In this document: piece by piece, positions 48,515-55,791 of the stretch
Position numbering within the stretch: position 1 is the first letter of the stretch
Layout: each line of letters begins with the position of its first letter
Source of the DNA: Micrococcales bacterium KH10
Lineage (GTDB): Bacteria; Actinomycetota; Actinomycetes; Actinomycetales; Cellulomonadaceae
Reading direction: 5' to 3'
DNA: 64,000 nt
Assembly (NCBI GenBank): GCA_900188465.1
Contig: FZPE01000004.1
Location: forward strand, 124,001 to 188,000
Position numbers and translations under genes: made by a program
Notes under the pieces: generated by a model
The model's database searches: none
What the model saw: the letters and a program-made list of their open reading frames with translations, nothing else
What the model was told of the DNA's origin: nothing

Positions 48515-48540
48515 GTGTGCTGACGGAGCCGCGTGCCGTT

Positions 48541-48619
48541 GATCGAGCCTGGTCGAGATCACTCGGCACCTTCGCTGATAGGGCCGTACCCTTCGATGAT
48601 CGAGCTTGGTCGAGATCAC
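48541..48619. repeat. two copies of a 22-bp extragenic direct repeat
   Basis: GATCGAGC(C/T)TGGTCGAGATC followed by AC occurs at 48541-48562 and 48598-48619, 57 bp apart, with one difference. Each copy contains partly palindromic TCGAGC...GTCGA. It lies in the 207-nt gap after adnB, which holds no other gene. It resembles extragenic repeats common in actinobacterial genomes. Confidence 0.75.
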
Positions 48620-48721
48620 CGATACGTCTCGTTAAGTAATCCACAACGCATACCTTGACGGCGCGCAACTGATTGGGCTCTGGAATATTCGTTGGTAAGC
48701 CGTAACAATAGGAGGATGATC

Positions 48722-49045
48722 GTGTTAACGGAACCGCAAACGTGGACCATTATCGGTGTCCTGGCTGCCACATTAGTTGGCACCATCACTCTGGTCACTC
48801 AGGTCATGGTGCGCACGATCACCGGTCAGATAACCTCCCTGCGGAACGAGACGACCGGTCAGATTACTTCTCTTCGTACTGAGACGACCGGTCAGATCGT
48901 TTCCTTGCGGAATGAGACCACAGCCCAAATCGGCGCGCTGCGTACGGAGATGGAACTGCGATTCCAACGTGTTGACGACCGCTTCGATGGGCTTGATCGG
49001 GATATGCAGGCAGTTGCCAAACGAGTCTTCCCTGACGCGCCGTAG
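48722..49045 (+). CDS. small membrane-anchored coiled-coil protein with four 11-residue repeats
   Basis: A 107-residue protein. GTG 48722 has AGGAGG at 6 nt, better than ATG 48716, which touches the ribosome site. A single membrane segment (TWTIIGVLAATLVGTITLV) is followed by four near-identical hendecads, TGQITSLRNET, TGQITSLRTET, TGQIVSLRNET, TAQIGALRTEM, and a final coil ELRFQRVDDRFDGLDRDMQA. An 11-residue period fits a right-handed coiled coil. It is probably oligomeric, with its coil on one side of the membrane. Function is unknown. Confidence 0.72.
   Translation: MLTEPQTWTIIGVLAATLVGTITLVTQVMVRTITGQITSLRNETTGQITSLRTETTGQIVSLRNETTAQIGALRTEMELRFQRVDDRFDGLDRDMQAVAKRVFPDAP
48821..48952 (+). 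repeat. four tandem 33-bp coding repeats
   Basis: Units at 48821, 48854, 48887 and 48920 begin ACCGGTCAGAT (degenerate in the last unit) and encode the 11-residue repeats of the coiled-coil protein. Third positions differ between units, so selection acts on the protein. Copy number may still vary between strains. Confidence 0.9.
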
Positions 49046-49183
49046 TTACTGCCAGTCCACCCCTCATGTCGCGGCGTTTCTGTCATCGCTGCAATGAAAC
49101 AAACCGCCAACAAGGAAGAAAACCTGCGGCAATAGTCGGAAACAACATCGCCAGTGGTGACAATCGCCGATGTCCACCTGCAT

Positions 49184-50422
49184 TCAACTACCTGAGCGCT
49201 CGTCCTGAGCAAGATCGTCGTCAGAATTCGCACTGTCAGTTACCGGTTCGATCTCAGCCACCGATTCGATCCTCTCGGTTGCGACGGAATCGCGTTCGAA
49301 AACGATACCTTCAGTATCGTCAGGCAGCGGCTCGTCCTGATAGTCCTCGTCCTCAGAACCGGCATCAAGATCATTTTGAGTAACCAGTGAAACCTCACCA
49401 GAGACCGCATCAGCAGCCGAAGCAATGCCGAAAGCACTCGTCGCGACGTCATCTGCCAGTCGCGGTTCGGTGCCGCCATAGGTCGGGAACCTCACGATGT
49501 CACCCTCCGCAGCTGCGGTAGCAACATCCAGGTCCGTCAACATCTCAACGGCATCAGCGACAACATCGTTCAATCCGTGCCGGGTGCCGTGCAGCAACCA
49601 CCGCAGCAACGCGAGTTCACTGGCCAAGAATGCCCGTTCGGACAGATACGGGTCGGTCAACTCGGTGCGGCGTAGCTGGTACGCCTCCATAATCGAGTCA
49701 GTGCAGTCAGCGGGTGCGGCCGCAAGCACCCAGGCCAAGTCATCGGCCGGATCGGCTACTTTCACATCAGACCAGTCACGAACCGCTGACACATTCCCCG
49801 CCTGCACCAAAATAGACTCAGCCGACAAGGCGCCATGCGTCACAGCAGGGATGAACCGCCACATCGCGACGTTCTCCAACCGTTGCTCCCAGCGCTTCAG
49901 CAACGAAACCGGCACCAGACCCGTAGCCGCAGCCTCATCGACCTCGGCGAGCCGTCGCTCCCGATATTCCTCAGCCGAATAAGTCGGCTGGCCGGTCGAT
50001 TCGACGATGCCGACGGGCAGCTCATGGATCGCGGCCAACGCTCGTCCCAGTGCAGCAGCCAAACCAGGCCCCGGCTGTAGCCGCTCCATCGGAATCGGAT
50101 AACCGGGCAACTCCGGGTGCACCAATGCTCGTCCAGAATCCGGTAGTGAAGCCGTGCCAGCCACCCGAGGAATCACAAACGGGAGATCACCGCGATCAAC
50201 GTAGGGAGTCAACTCGGACAGGAACGAAATCTCGGATTCGAGGGCCGCACCGGCCGACGCAGTCAGCGGCGCGCGCACGATCCAGTGCCGGGCCTCCGAA
50301 TCGATAACCAATGCACTATCAAACCCGTCAACGGCTTCTTCAAGAGGTGCGACTTGCTTCACGTCAAGGCCTTTGATGGCCTGCGTGGCGAGCGCGGCTA
50401 GGGCGTACGGTGATCGATGCAC
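49184..50422 (-). CDS. phosphotransferase/aminoglycoside-kinase fold protein, probable pseudokinase
   Basis: A 412-residue protein of the APH fold. It has LVIDSEARHWIVRAP for the nucleotide-binding strand, AALGRALAAIHELP, THGALSAESILV, and RDWSDVKVADPADDLAWVL. In active kinases of this family the catalytic loop is HGD...N; here it is HGA (196-198) and the following Asn position is Ser, while the metal-binding Asp216 (DWSD) is kept. Catalysis is therefore doubtful. The last 90 residues are strongly acidic. GTG 50422 is divergent from nudC, in the position of phosphotransferase-like genes near adnAB and nudC in other actinobacteria. It could bind ATP or a small ligand without phosphoryl transfer. 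Confidence 0.72.
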   Translation of the reverse strand: MHRSPYALAALATQAIKGLDVKQVAPLEEAVDGFDSALVIDSEARHWIVRAPLTASAGAALESEISFLSELTPYVDRGDLPFVIPRVAGTASLPDSGRALVHPELPGYPIPMERLQPGPGLAAALGRALAAIHELPVGIVESTGQPTYSAEEYRERRLAEVDEAAATGLVPVSLLKRWEQRLENVAMWRFIPAVTHGALSAESILVQAGNVSAVRDWSDVKVADPADDLAWVLAAAPADCTDSIMEAYQLRRTELTDPYLSERAFLASELALLRWLLHGTRHGLNDVVADAVEMLTDLDVATAAAEGDIVRFPTYGGTEPRLADDVATSAFGIASAADAVSGEVSLVTQNDLDAGSEDEDYQDEPLPDDTEGIVFERDSVATERIESVAEIEPVTDSANSDDDLAQDERSGS

Positions 50423-50568
50423 ATAACCACGCTACGGTGTCAGAGCCTTTCGCGCTCGTAACGCCACGCGTCCAACAGATCACATTGGGCTGGGAAGAGA
50501 CCACGGTTTACTGTGAAAGAACGATGCCGCTAAAGCGCATCGAGAAATCGAAAAGGAGCCTATCTGCG

Positions 50569-51636
50569 ATGGGGATCATGGCTGAACCGCTGTTTCCGGA
50601 CGAGTGTCTGCCCCGTGCCGCAGCCTGGCGTACCACCGAGAACCTGTGGCAACACCTAGCGGTGCGCCCTGAGACCAAGGTGATCCTTGTCAAGGAGGGC
50701 GAACTCGTCCTCGATCCACGCGTCGATCGTGCGCGGATGCTTGAACTGCAGGCACCGGCCATCGTGGATCTGCTTCCTCAGACAGACTCCGCCCCGTTGT
50801 TCCTGGGAGCGCAGATCGACCCGACGACCCCTGAGCCAGCTACCACTGCACCTGTGCAATTCCCGCAGGCACCGGCTTACTTCGCGGTCATTGCTGACGA
50901 GTTCTCCGCCGCCTTGATCTCTTCCCTGGCCCTCGCTGACCGTGCGGATACCCCATCACATGACATCATCCGTGAGGTTGACGCCGACCTGTCCGGGATC
51001 GGAAGCGATCTGCGAGGTGCAGGCACCTGGCGGCTTGCCACGCTCCGTGAAATCGGGGATGACCTCGACCCCGCCGAACTTGACCGCGCACTGACCGCCC
51101 TCGGGCTGACTGCTTGGCATCGCCATGCGAGGTTTTGTTCATCATGTGGCGCCGCCACGACCATGATCGAATCTGGGTGGGTGCGCCAATGCACCCAGTG
51201 CGCGCGGGCGCACTACCCTCGCACTGACCCGGCCATGATCGTCACCGTCGTCGATGACCAGGACCGGCTGCTGCTTGCCCACAATGCCGCATGGCCGCAG
51301 CGCAGGTTCTCGCTGTTGGCCGGCTTCGTCGAACCAGGTGAAACCGTGGAACAAGCGGTGCGGCGCGAGGTCGCCGAGGAGACCGGGGTCGGTGTCGATC
51401 GCATCGGCTATACCGCTAGCCAGCCGTGGCCATTCCCGGCTTCCCTGATGTTGGCTTTCAGAGCACACGCGACAAGTTCGCACATCAAAGTCGATGGACG
51501 AGAAATCATAGCGGCGCGCTGGTTCAGCCGCGATGAACTACGCGCAGCCATGAACACAGGTGACGTGAAACTGCCCGCGTCGTTCTCTATCGCTCGGATG
51601 CTGATCGAACGCTGGCTCGCGGACTATTCGGGATGA
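50569..51636 (+). CDS. nudC: NAD(+) diphosphatase NudC
   Basis: A 355-residue Nudix hydrolase that cleaves NAD(H) to NMN(H) and AMP and can remove NAD caps from RNA. An N-terminal domain precedes a zinc ribbon (CSSC...CTQC), the Nudix box GFVEPGETVEQAVRREVAEE followed by TG, and the NudC-specific SQPWPFPASLM. ATG 50569 has AAGGAG 10 nt upstream; ORF extension further upstream is not family-like. It is adjacent to mycoredoxin and uvrD2, as Rv3199c. Confidence 0.94.
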   Translation: MGIMAEPLFPDECLPRAAAWRTTENLWQHLAVRPETKVILVKEGELVLDPRVDRARMLELQAPAIVDLLPQTDSAPLFLGAQIDPTTPEPATTAPVQFPQAPAYFAVIADEFSAALISSLALADRADTPSHDIIREVDADLSGIGSDLRGAGTWRLATLREIGDDLDPAELDRALTALGLTAWHRHARFCSSCGAATTMIESGWVRQCTQCARAHYPRTDPAMIVTVVDDQDRLLLAHNAAWPQRRFSLLAGFVEPGETVEQAVRREVAEETGVGVDRIGYTASQPWPFPASLMLAFRAHATSSHIKVDGREIIAARWFSRDELRAAMNTGDVKLPASFSIARMLIERWLADYSG

Positions 51637-51665
51637 TTGCGGAGCCACGGTAACGGTGGAGCGCT

Positions 51666-51974
51666 CTAGTCCAAGCGCGCTTGCACCTCAGCCAACGACG
51701 GGTTGGTGGCAGTAGAACCATCAGGGAACACCACGGTTGGCACTGTCCGGTTACCACCGTTGGCATGTTCGACGAAGTCGACGAGTTCGGGCTGTTGCTC
51801 AATGTCGATTTCAATCACTGGAATGTCAGCCGACCCCAGCTGATTCTTCAAACGGCGGCAGTAACCACACCACTGGGTGGTGAGCATCACGATCTGCCCA
51901 GCAGGGGGCAAGTCCGGTCCAGTAATGCTCTTTTCGTTTCTGGACGAGTTCTCCTCGGCTGATGTCGTGCTCAT
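51666..51974 (-). CDS. mrx1: mycoredoxin (glutaredoxin-like)
   Basis: A 102-residue thiol oxidoreductase. The active site CGYC (Cys36-Cys39) lies in VMLTTQWCGYCRRLK; the cis-Pro loop is RTVPTVVF and the C-terminal motif is DGSTATNPS. Mycoredoxin-1 reduces mycothiol mixed disulfides. About 22 residues precede the glutaredoxin fold. Start ATG 51974 has GAGGAGGG at 4 nt. It is divergent from uvrD2. Confidence 0.93.
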   Translation of the reverse strand: MSTTSAEENSSRNEKSITGPDLPPAGQIVMLTTQWCGYCRRLKNQLGSADIPVIEIDIEQQPELVDFVEHANGGNRTVPTVVFPDGSTATNPSLAEVQARLD

Positions 51975-52139
51975 GTTCCCTCCTCACAACTGGCCGTTGA
52001 CCAGACACCGGTCGCATCTGTGCTGTCATCGGCTGTGGATATCTTCATCATGTCTGACGTACCTGTGACAATGGATAACAACACGACAATGCCACACTTA
52101 CAAGGTCACATCACTCGGCCAGTTTCATGAGGGGGATCG

Positions 52140-54152
52140 ATGCGCCTGCCCGGTGCCGACGAGTTAATTGATGCACTCGACCCCGAACAACAGCAAGTGG
52201 CGCTCGCCGTTACCGGTCCGGTGTGTGTTCTGGCAGGGGCTGGCACTGGTAAGACGCGAGCCATCACTCATCGCATCGCCTATGGCGTGCGCACCGGCCG
52301 CTATGCCGCGACCAGTGTTCTCGCGGTGACGTTCACGGCTCGCGCTGCGGGGGAGATGCGCTCGCGGTTGCGTGATCTCGGTGTACCGGGCGTGCAGGCG
52401 AGGACCTTCCACTCGGCGGCGCTGCGTCAGTTGATGCATTTTTGGCCCCAGGTGATCGGTGGGCGCCCGTGGAAAGTCGTGGAGCACAAGGCACAGCTTG
52501 TCGCGGCGGCTGCACGACGATTGGCGATCTCGGTTGATCGTGTAGCGGTGCGGGACCTTGCCTCAGAAATCGAATGGGCCAAGGTCATGTTGCGCTCACC
52601 CGACGACTACATCGGGGCGATCGAGCGAACCGGCCGAGAGGTACCCGCTGGTTATGAACCAACAACGATTGCGCGGCTTTATGCGTGCTACGAAGAGCTC
52701 AAGACCGAACAATCGCTGATGGACTTCGAAGACGTGCTGGCGGTCAATGCGCAGATGCTCGCTGACCATCCGGCTGTACGCCAAGAGGTGCACAAGCAGT
52801 ACCGGCACTTTGTGGTTGACGAGTATCAGGACGTCTCTGCGTTACAGCAACGACTGCTGGAGCAGTGGCTGGGGGATCGCCGCGAGTTGTGCGTCGTGGG
52901 TGACCCGAGTCAGACGATTTATTCATTCGCAGGGGCAACACCGCATTACCTGTTGAATTTCAAACAGCGTCACCCTGCCGCAGAGGTCATTCGGTTAGTG
53001 CGTGATTACCGATCCACTCCGCAAATCGTCACCTTGGCCAACAATGTTCTTCAGCGAGCCCGCACGCGCGATAAGGACAGCCATCCTCCGCTCGAGCTCA
53101 TCTCACAACGCGAGGCTGGTCCGGCCGTCAGATTCACTCATTACGACGATGATGAGGCTGAAGCGGCGGGTGTGGCGAGCCGGATCAAGTCGTTGATCGA
53201 GCAGGGCACCCGGGCAGCCAATATCGCGGTGCTTTACCGCACGAATGCACAGTCGGAGCTTGCCGAACAAGCATTGAGTACCGCTGGAGTAGGGTTTGTG
53301 GTTCGCGGCGGCGAGCGGTTCTTTGCTCGCAAAGACGTGCGCGACGCGATGGTGCTGCTGCGTGCCAATGCGCGAGCCGCTAGTGATAGCCCGATGCCAG
53401 AGATGGTGCGGCAGATCCTCAGTGATGTCGGCTGGTCCCAGACCCCGCCACAGGGACAGGGCGCGCAGCGCGACCGGTGGGATGCGATGGCAGCGCTCGT
53501 GGAATTGGCTGACGAACTCGCCCGGTCCCGCGGCGCTGATATGGCTGAATTCGTTCGTGAGTTGGCTGAACGGGCCGACAACTCTCACGTGCCAACGATC
53601 GACGGGGTGACCTTGGCTTCACTGCATGCTGCGAAGGGGTTGGAGTGGGACGCGGTTTTCCTGATCGGTGTTAGTGAGGGGCTGATGCCGATTTCCCTGG
53701 CGGAGGGGCACGATGCCATCGCTGAGGAACGCCGACTGCTTTATGTCGGCATCACGCGTGCTCGCACTGACCTCGAACTTTCTTATGCGAAGGCGCGGCG
53801 TGCAGGCGGCCGTGCTAACCGCAAGGTGAGCCGATTCCTGGACGGGCTGTGGCCAGATGAACGTGCCGCGATGAAACAACGTCGCAGCAGTGGTGGCAAG
53901 ACCTCAGTGGTGCTCAACGGCGACGTCGATGCAGAACTGTTCGAGAAACTGCGCGTCTGGCGGGCAGATCTAGCCAAAGAGATCGACAAGCCAGCCTTCG
54001 TGATCCTGGGCAATATTTCGCTGGCTGGCATCGCCGAGGCCAAGCCCACGACACCGGCACAACTGGCTGGCATCCGCGGCGTGGGCCCAATCAAAATCGA
54101 ACAGTTCGGTGCTGCGATCCTCCACATCGTGCGCGACCACGTAGGGCTGTAA
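52140..54152 (+). CDS. uvrD2: UvrD2-type DNA helicase with C-terminal HRDC domain
   Basis: A 670-residue SF1 helicase. Walker A AGAGTGKT (32-39), II FVVDEYQDVS, III VVGDPSQTIYSFAG, IV VRDYRSTPQIV, V LHAAKGLEWDAVF, VI YVGITRARTDL, then the C-terminal HRDC domain (ELFEKLRVWRADLAKEID, LAGIRGVGPIKIEQFG). Mycobacterial UvrD2 has a tetracysteine motif between the motor and HRDC. The linking segment here (residues about 545-590) contains no cysteine. ATG 52140 has a GAGGGGG box. It should unwind DNA 3'-5' in repair. Confidence 0.93.
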   Translation: MRLPGADELIDALDPEQQQVALAVTGPVCVLAGAGTGKTRAITHRIAYGVRTGRYAATSVLAVTFTARAAGEMRSRLRDLGVPGVQARTFHSAALRQLMHFWPQVIGGRPWKVVEHKAQLVAAAARRLAISVDRVAVRDLASEIEWAKVMLRSPDDYIGAIERTGREVPAGYEPTTIARLYACYEELKTEQSLMDFEDVLAVNAQMLADHPAVRQEVHKQYRHFVVDEYQDVSALQQRLLEQWLGDRRELCVVGDPSQTIYSFAGATPHYLLNFKQRHPAAEVIRLVRDYRSTPQIVTLANNVLQRARTRDKDSHPPLELISQREAGPAVRFTHYDDDEAEAAGVASRIKSLIEQGTRAANIAVLYRTNAQSELAEQALSTAGVGFVVRGGERFFARKDVRDAMVLLRANARAASDSPMPEMVRQILSDVGWSQTPPQGQGAQRDRWDAMAALVELADELARSRGADMAEFVRELAERADNSHVPTIDGVTLASLHAAKGLEWDAVFLIGVSEGLMPISLAEGHDAIAEERRLLYVGITRARTDLELSYAKARRAGGRANRKVSRFLDGLWPDERAAMKQRRSSGGKTSVVLNGDVDAELFEKLRVWRADLAKEIDKPAFVILGNISLAGIAEAKPTTPAQLAGIRGVGPIKIEQFGAAILHIVRDHVGL

Positions 54153-54251
54153 CCGTCTGACACGATTGGTGATATCAACGGCTGAGGTACTGGGACAATG
54201 GCCTGTACACGGTCCGCACGACCGTTGAAAATCCAAGCAATTGGTGGCTTT

Positions 54252-54303
54252 CGAAAAAATTCTTGAAAAATAACTGGCATCGGATTTCGCAGCGGCGTAT
54301 GCT
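54252..54303 (+). promoter_or_regulatory. whiB7 promoter with AT-rich WhiB7-type element
   Basis: The AT-rich stretch CGAAAAAATTCTTGAAAAATAA (54252-54273 region) directly precedes -35 TGGCAT (54275-54280). A 17-nt spacer leads to -10 TATGCT (54298-54303). An A-rich element just upstream of the -35 is the hallmark of WhiB7-dependent promoters, so this is probably autoregulated. Confidence 0.7.
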
Positions 54304-54392
54304 CGTTGAGTCCTGGTCCAAACCGGGCTTGTGCGCTGAGGTATCACACCCAGACACAAGACCGCAGAGCATCGCTAAGGAGGTGGAACGTA

Positions 54393-54521
54393 ATGATTTC
54401 AAATAAATCAAGTGCATTGGCGTCGATTGTTCGACCCCGTGAGGCAGCCCCCGGCGGCCTCGGCACCGCTCAAGAACGTTCCATCCCTGCGCGCGGCTCA
54501 CATTTGCGACACGTCTACTGA
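54393..54521 (+). CDS. whiB7 leader peptide (upstream ORF)
   Basis: A 42-codon ORF, MISNKSSALASIVRPREAAP then GGLGTAQERSIPARGSHLRHV-Y. It starts at ATG 54393 with AAGGAGG at 9 nt and ends at TGA 54519-54521, just before the attenuator. It lies between the whiB7 promoter and whiB7, as in mycobacterial and streptomycete whiB7/wblC leaders. Its translation rate should set the folding of the leader. Codons for Arg, Ala, Gly and Ser dominate the second half. Confidence 0.75.
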   Translation: MISNKSSALASIVRPREAAPGGLGTAQERSIPARGSHLRHVY

Positions 54522-54543
54522 CCAGTGAAGCATCTGAAACACC

Positions 54544-54580
54544 GGCCGCGCCCCAACATCTTCGGGGTGGCGGCCTTTTT
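54544..54580 (+). terminator. intrinsic attenuator in the whiB7 leader
   Basis: GGCCGCGCCCC (54544-54554) pairs with GGGGTGGCGGCC (54564-54575) with a 9-nt loop, followed by TTTTT (54576-54580). This is a classic intrinsic terminator, unusual in this window. GGCGGCC within the leader ORF (54453-54459) repeats the 3' arm, so it can capture the 5' arm and prevent termination. Confidence 0.85.
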
Positions 54581-54653
54581 GCTGTACTCATGATGATCAG
54601 CAACCTGAAGGTCGCGCCCCTCCAGCGTGAAATCAGACCTCCAGGAGTACCTC

Positions 54654-55001
54654 ATGAATCCCGCAGTCATCCTGGCTGCGCCAGCCATGCGCAACATGGA
54701 CACCGCCGACGACGGCGTGGACACACTGCTTGACCTCAGTGCGATCCCATACGATCTCGACACCCCTTGCCGCAGCAACAACGCAGACCTGTGGTTTGCC
54801 GAACAGGCCACTGACATCGCGAAAGCGAAGGCGCTGTGCGGTGACTGCCCGCTCAAGAAGCAATGCCTCGAAGGTGCATTGGGGCGGCAGGAACCATGGG
54901 GAGTCTGGGGCGGGGAAGTGCTCGTCGATGGCCGCATCGTCGCCAACAAGAGGGGTCGTGGCCGACCCCGAAAGCACCCTGTGGTGGCGCTGGCCTCTTG
55001 A
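54654..55001 (+). CDS. whiB7: WhiB7-type transcriptional regulator
   Basis: A 115-residue iron-sulfur regulator. Four cluster cysteines (Cys39, 62, 65, 71) with CGDCPLKKQC, the turn GVWGG (83-87), and an AT-hook RGRGRPRK (100-107) specific to WhiB7. ATG 54654 has AGGAG at 7 nt. WhiB7 binds SigA and activates intrinsic antibiotic-resistance genes at AT-rich promoter elements. Its own leader carries an upstream ORF and attenuator. The same neighbourhood as Rv3197A (beside uvrD2) supports the assignment. Confidence 0.95.
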   Translation: MNPAVILAAPAMRNMDTADDGVDTLLDLSAIPYDLDTPCRSNNADLWFAEQATDIAKAKALCGDCPLKKQCLEGALGRQEPWGVWGGEVLVDGRIVANKRGRGRPRKHPVVALAS

Positions 55002-55062
55002 AAGAACACGACCGAGTTCGGAGGTCAGATCGCATGTCACAGCAATCACCTACAGTTGAACC

Positions 55063-55647
55063 GTGAGCCAATGGCGGGACAAACGCGTTGAGATACGGCG
55101 AAGTACAAAACGCCGTAGGACCGTTAGCGCCCGCATTGAAGGCGACACGGTGATCATCATGATGCCGGCGCACCTTTCGGCCCGCCAAGAACAGACCTGG
55201 GTTGACACTATGTTGGCCCGACTGGAAGCGGCCGAGGTGCGTCGGCGTCCCTCTGACGAGGAACTGATGGATCGTGCCCGCGATCTGGCTGAGAAGTACC
55301 TGCCGAAGACAGTGCGCATCGGTTCGGTGCAATGGTCTGACCAGCAAGGACGCCGCTGGGGGTCATGTACCGTCGATTCGGCCGACATTCGGATCTCCAC
55401 CCGGCTACGTGGCATGCCGCGCTGGGTGATCGACTATGTGTTAGTTCACGAATTAGCCCATACCATTTTCAAGGGGCACCACGAACAGTTCTGGGCGCTC
55501 GTCAGTTCCTTCCCGCACACCGAGCGCGCACGCGGCTTTCTCGCCGGGGTCGACTACGCGCAGCGGCACGGCCTCGACAAGGAACCGCTCGATGCGGAGC
55601 AGCCCGAGGACGAGTGCTCTCCCGTGATGAACCCCGCGACCGAATAG
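55063..55647 (+). CDS. YgjP-like M48-type zinc metallopeptidase
   Basis: A 194-residue protein of the YgjP/SprT-like metallopeptidase family. It starts with a basic beta-strand region (VEIRRSTKRRRTVSARI), and has RRWGSCT, the zinc motif VLVHELAHTIF, and the third-ligand region KGHHEQFWALV. Zinc ligands are the two histidines of HELAH plus a downstream His. GTG 55063 follows whiB7 by 61 nt. The cellular substrate is unknown. Confidence 0.9.
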   Translation: MSQWRDKRVEIRRSTKRRRTVSARIEGDTVIIMMPAHLSARQEQTWVDTMLARLEAAEVRRRPSDEELMDRARDLAEKYLPKTVRIGSVQWSDQQGRRWGSCTVDSADIRISTRLRGMPRWVIDYVLVHELAHTIFKGHHEQFWALVSSFPHTERARGFLAGVDYAQRHGLDKEPLDAEQPEDECSPVMNPATE

Positions 55648-55653
55648 CACCAC

Positions 55654-55728
55654 CCCGTCACCCCGTCGATCTTACGGCTTGTTCTCGACCTCACGGGTTA
55701 TTTCTGGGGAGGTCGACGGTGTGACGGG
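55654..55728. terminator. double hairpin between convergent genes
   Basis: CCCGTCAC (55654-55661) pairs with GTGACGGG (55721-55728), enclosing TCGACCTC (55685-55692) paired with GAGGTCGA (55709-55716). It lies in the 144-nt convergent gap before the Rv3195 homologue. Confidence 0.5.
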
Positions 55729-55791
55729 AGATCGAAGTTGTCCCGACGAGTTCGACCACCCGGTTCCGCGCTACTCGATCAGCGTCGGAGC

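Noticed and set aside
48821-48952. Regular 33-bp repeats as a CRISPR array
   Set aside because: Repeats are contiguous without spacers, in frame, and encode a coiled coil.
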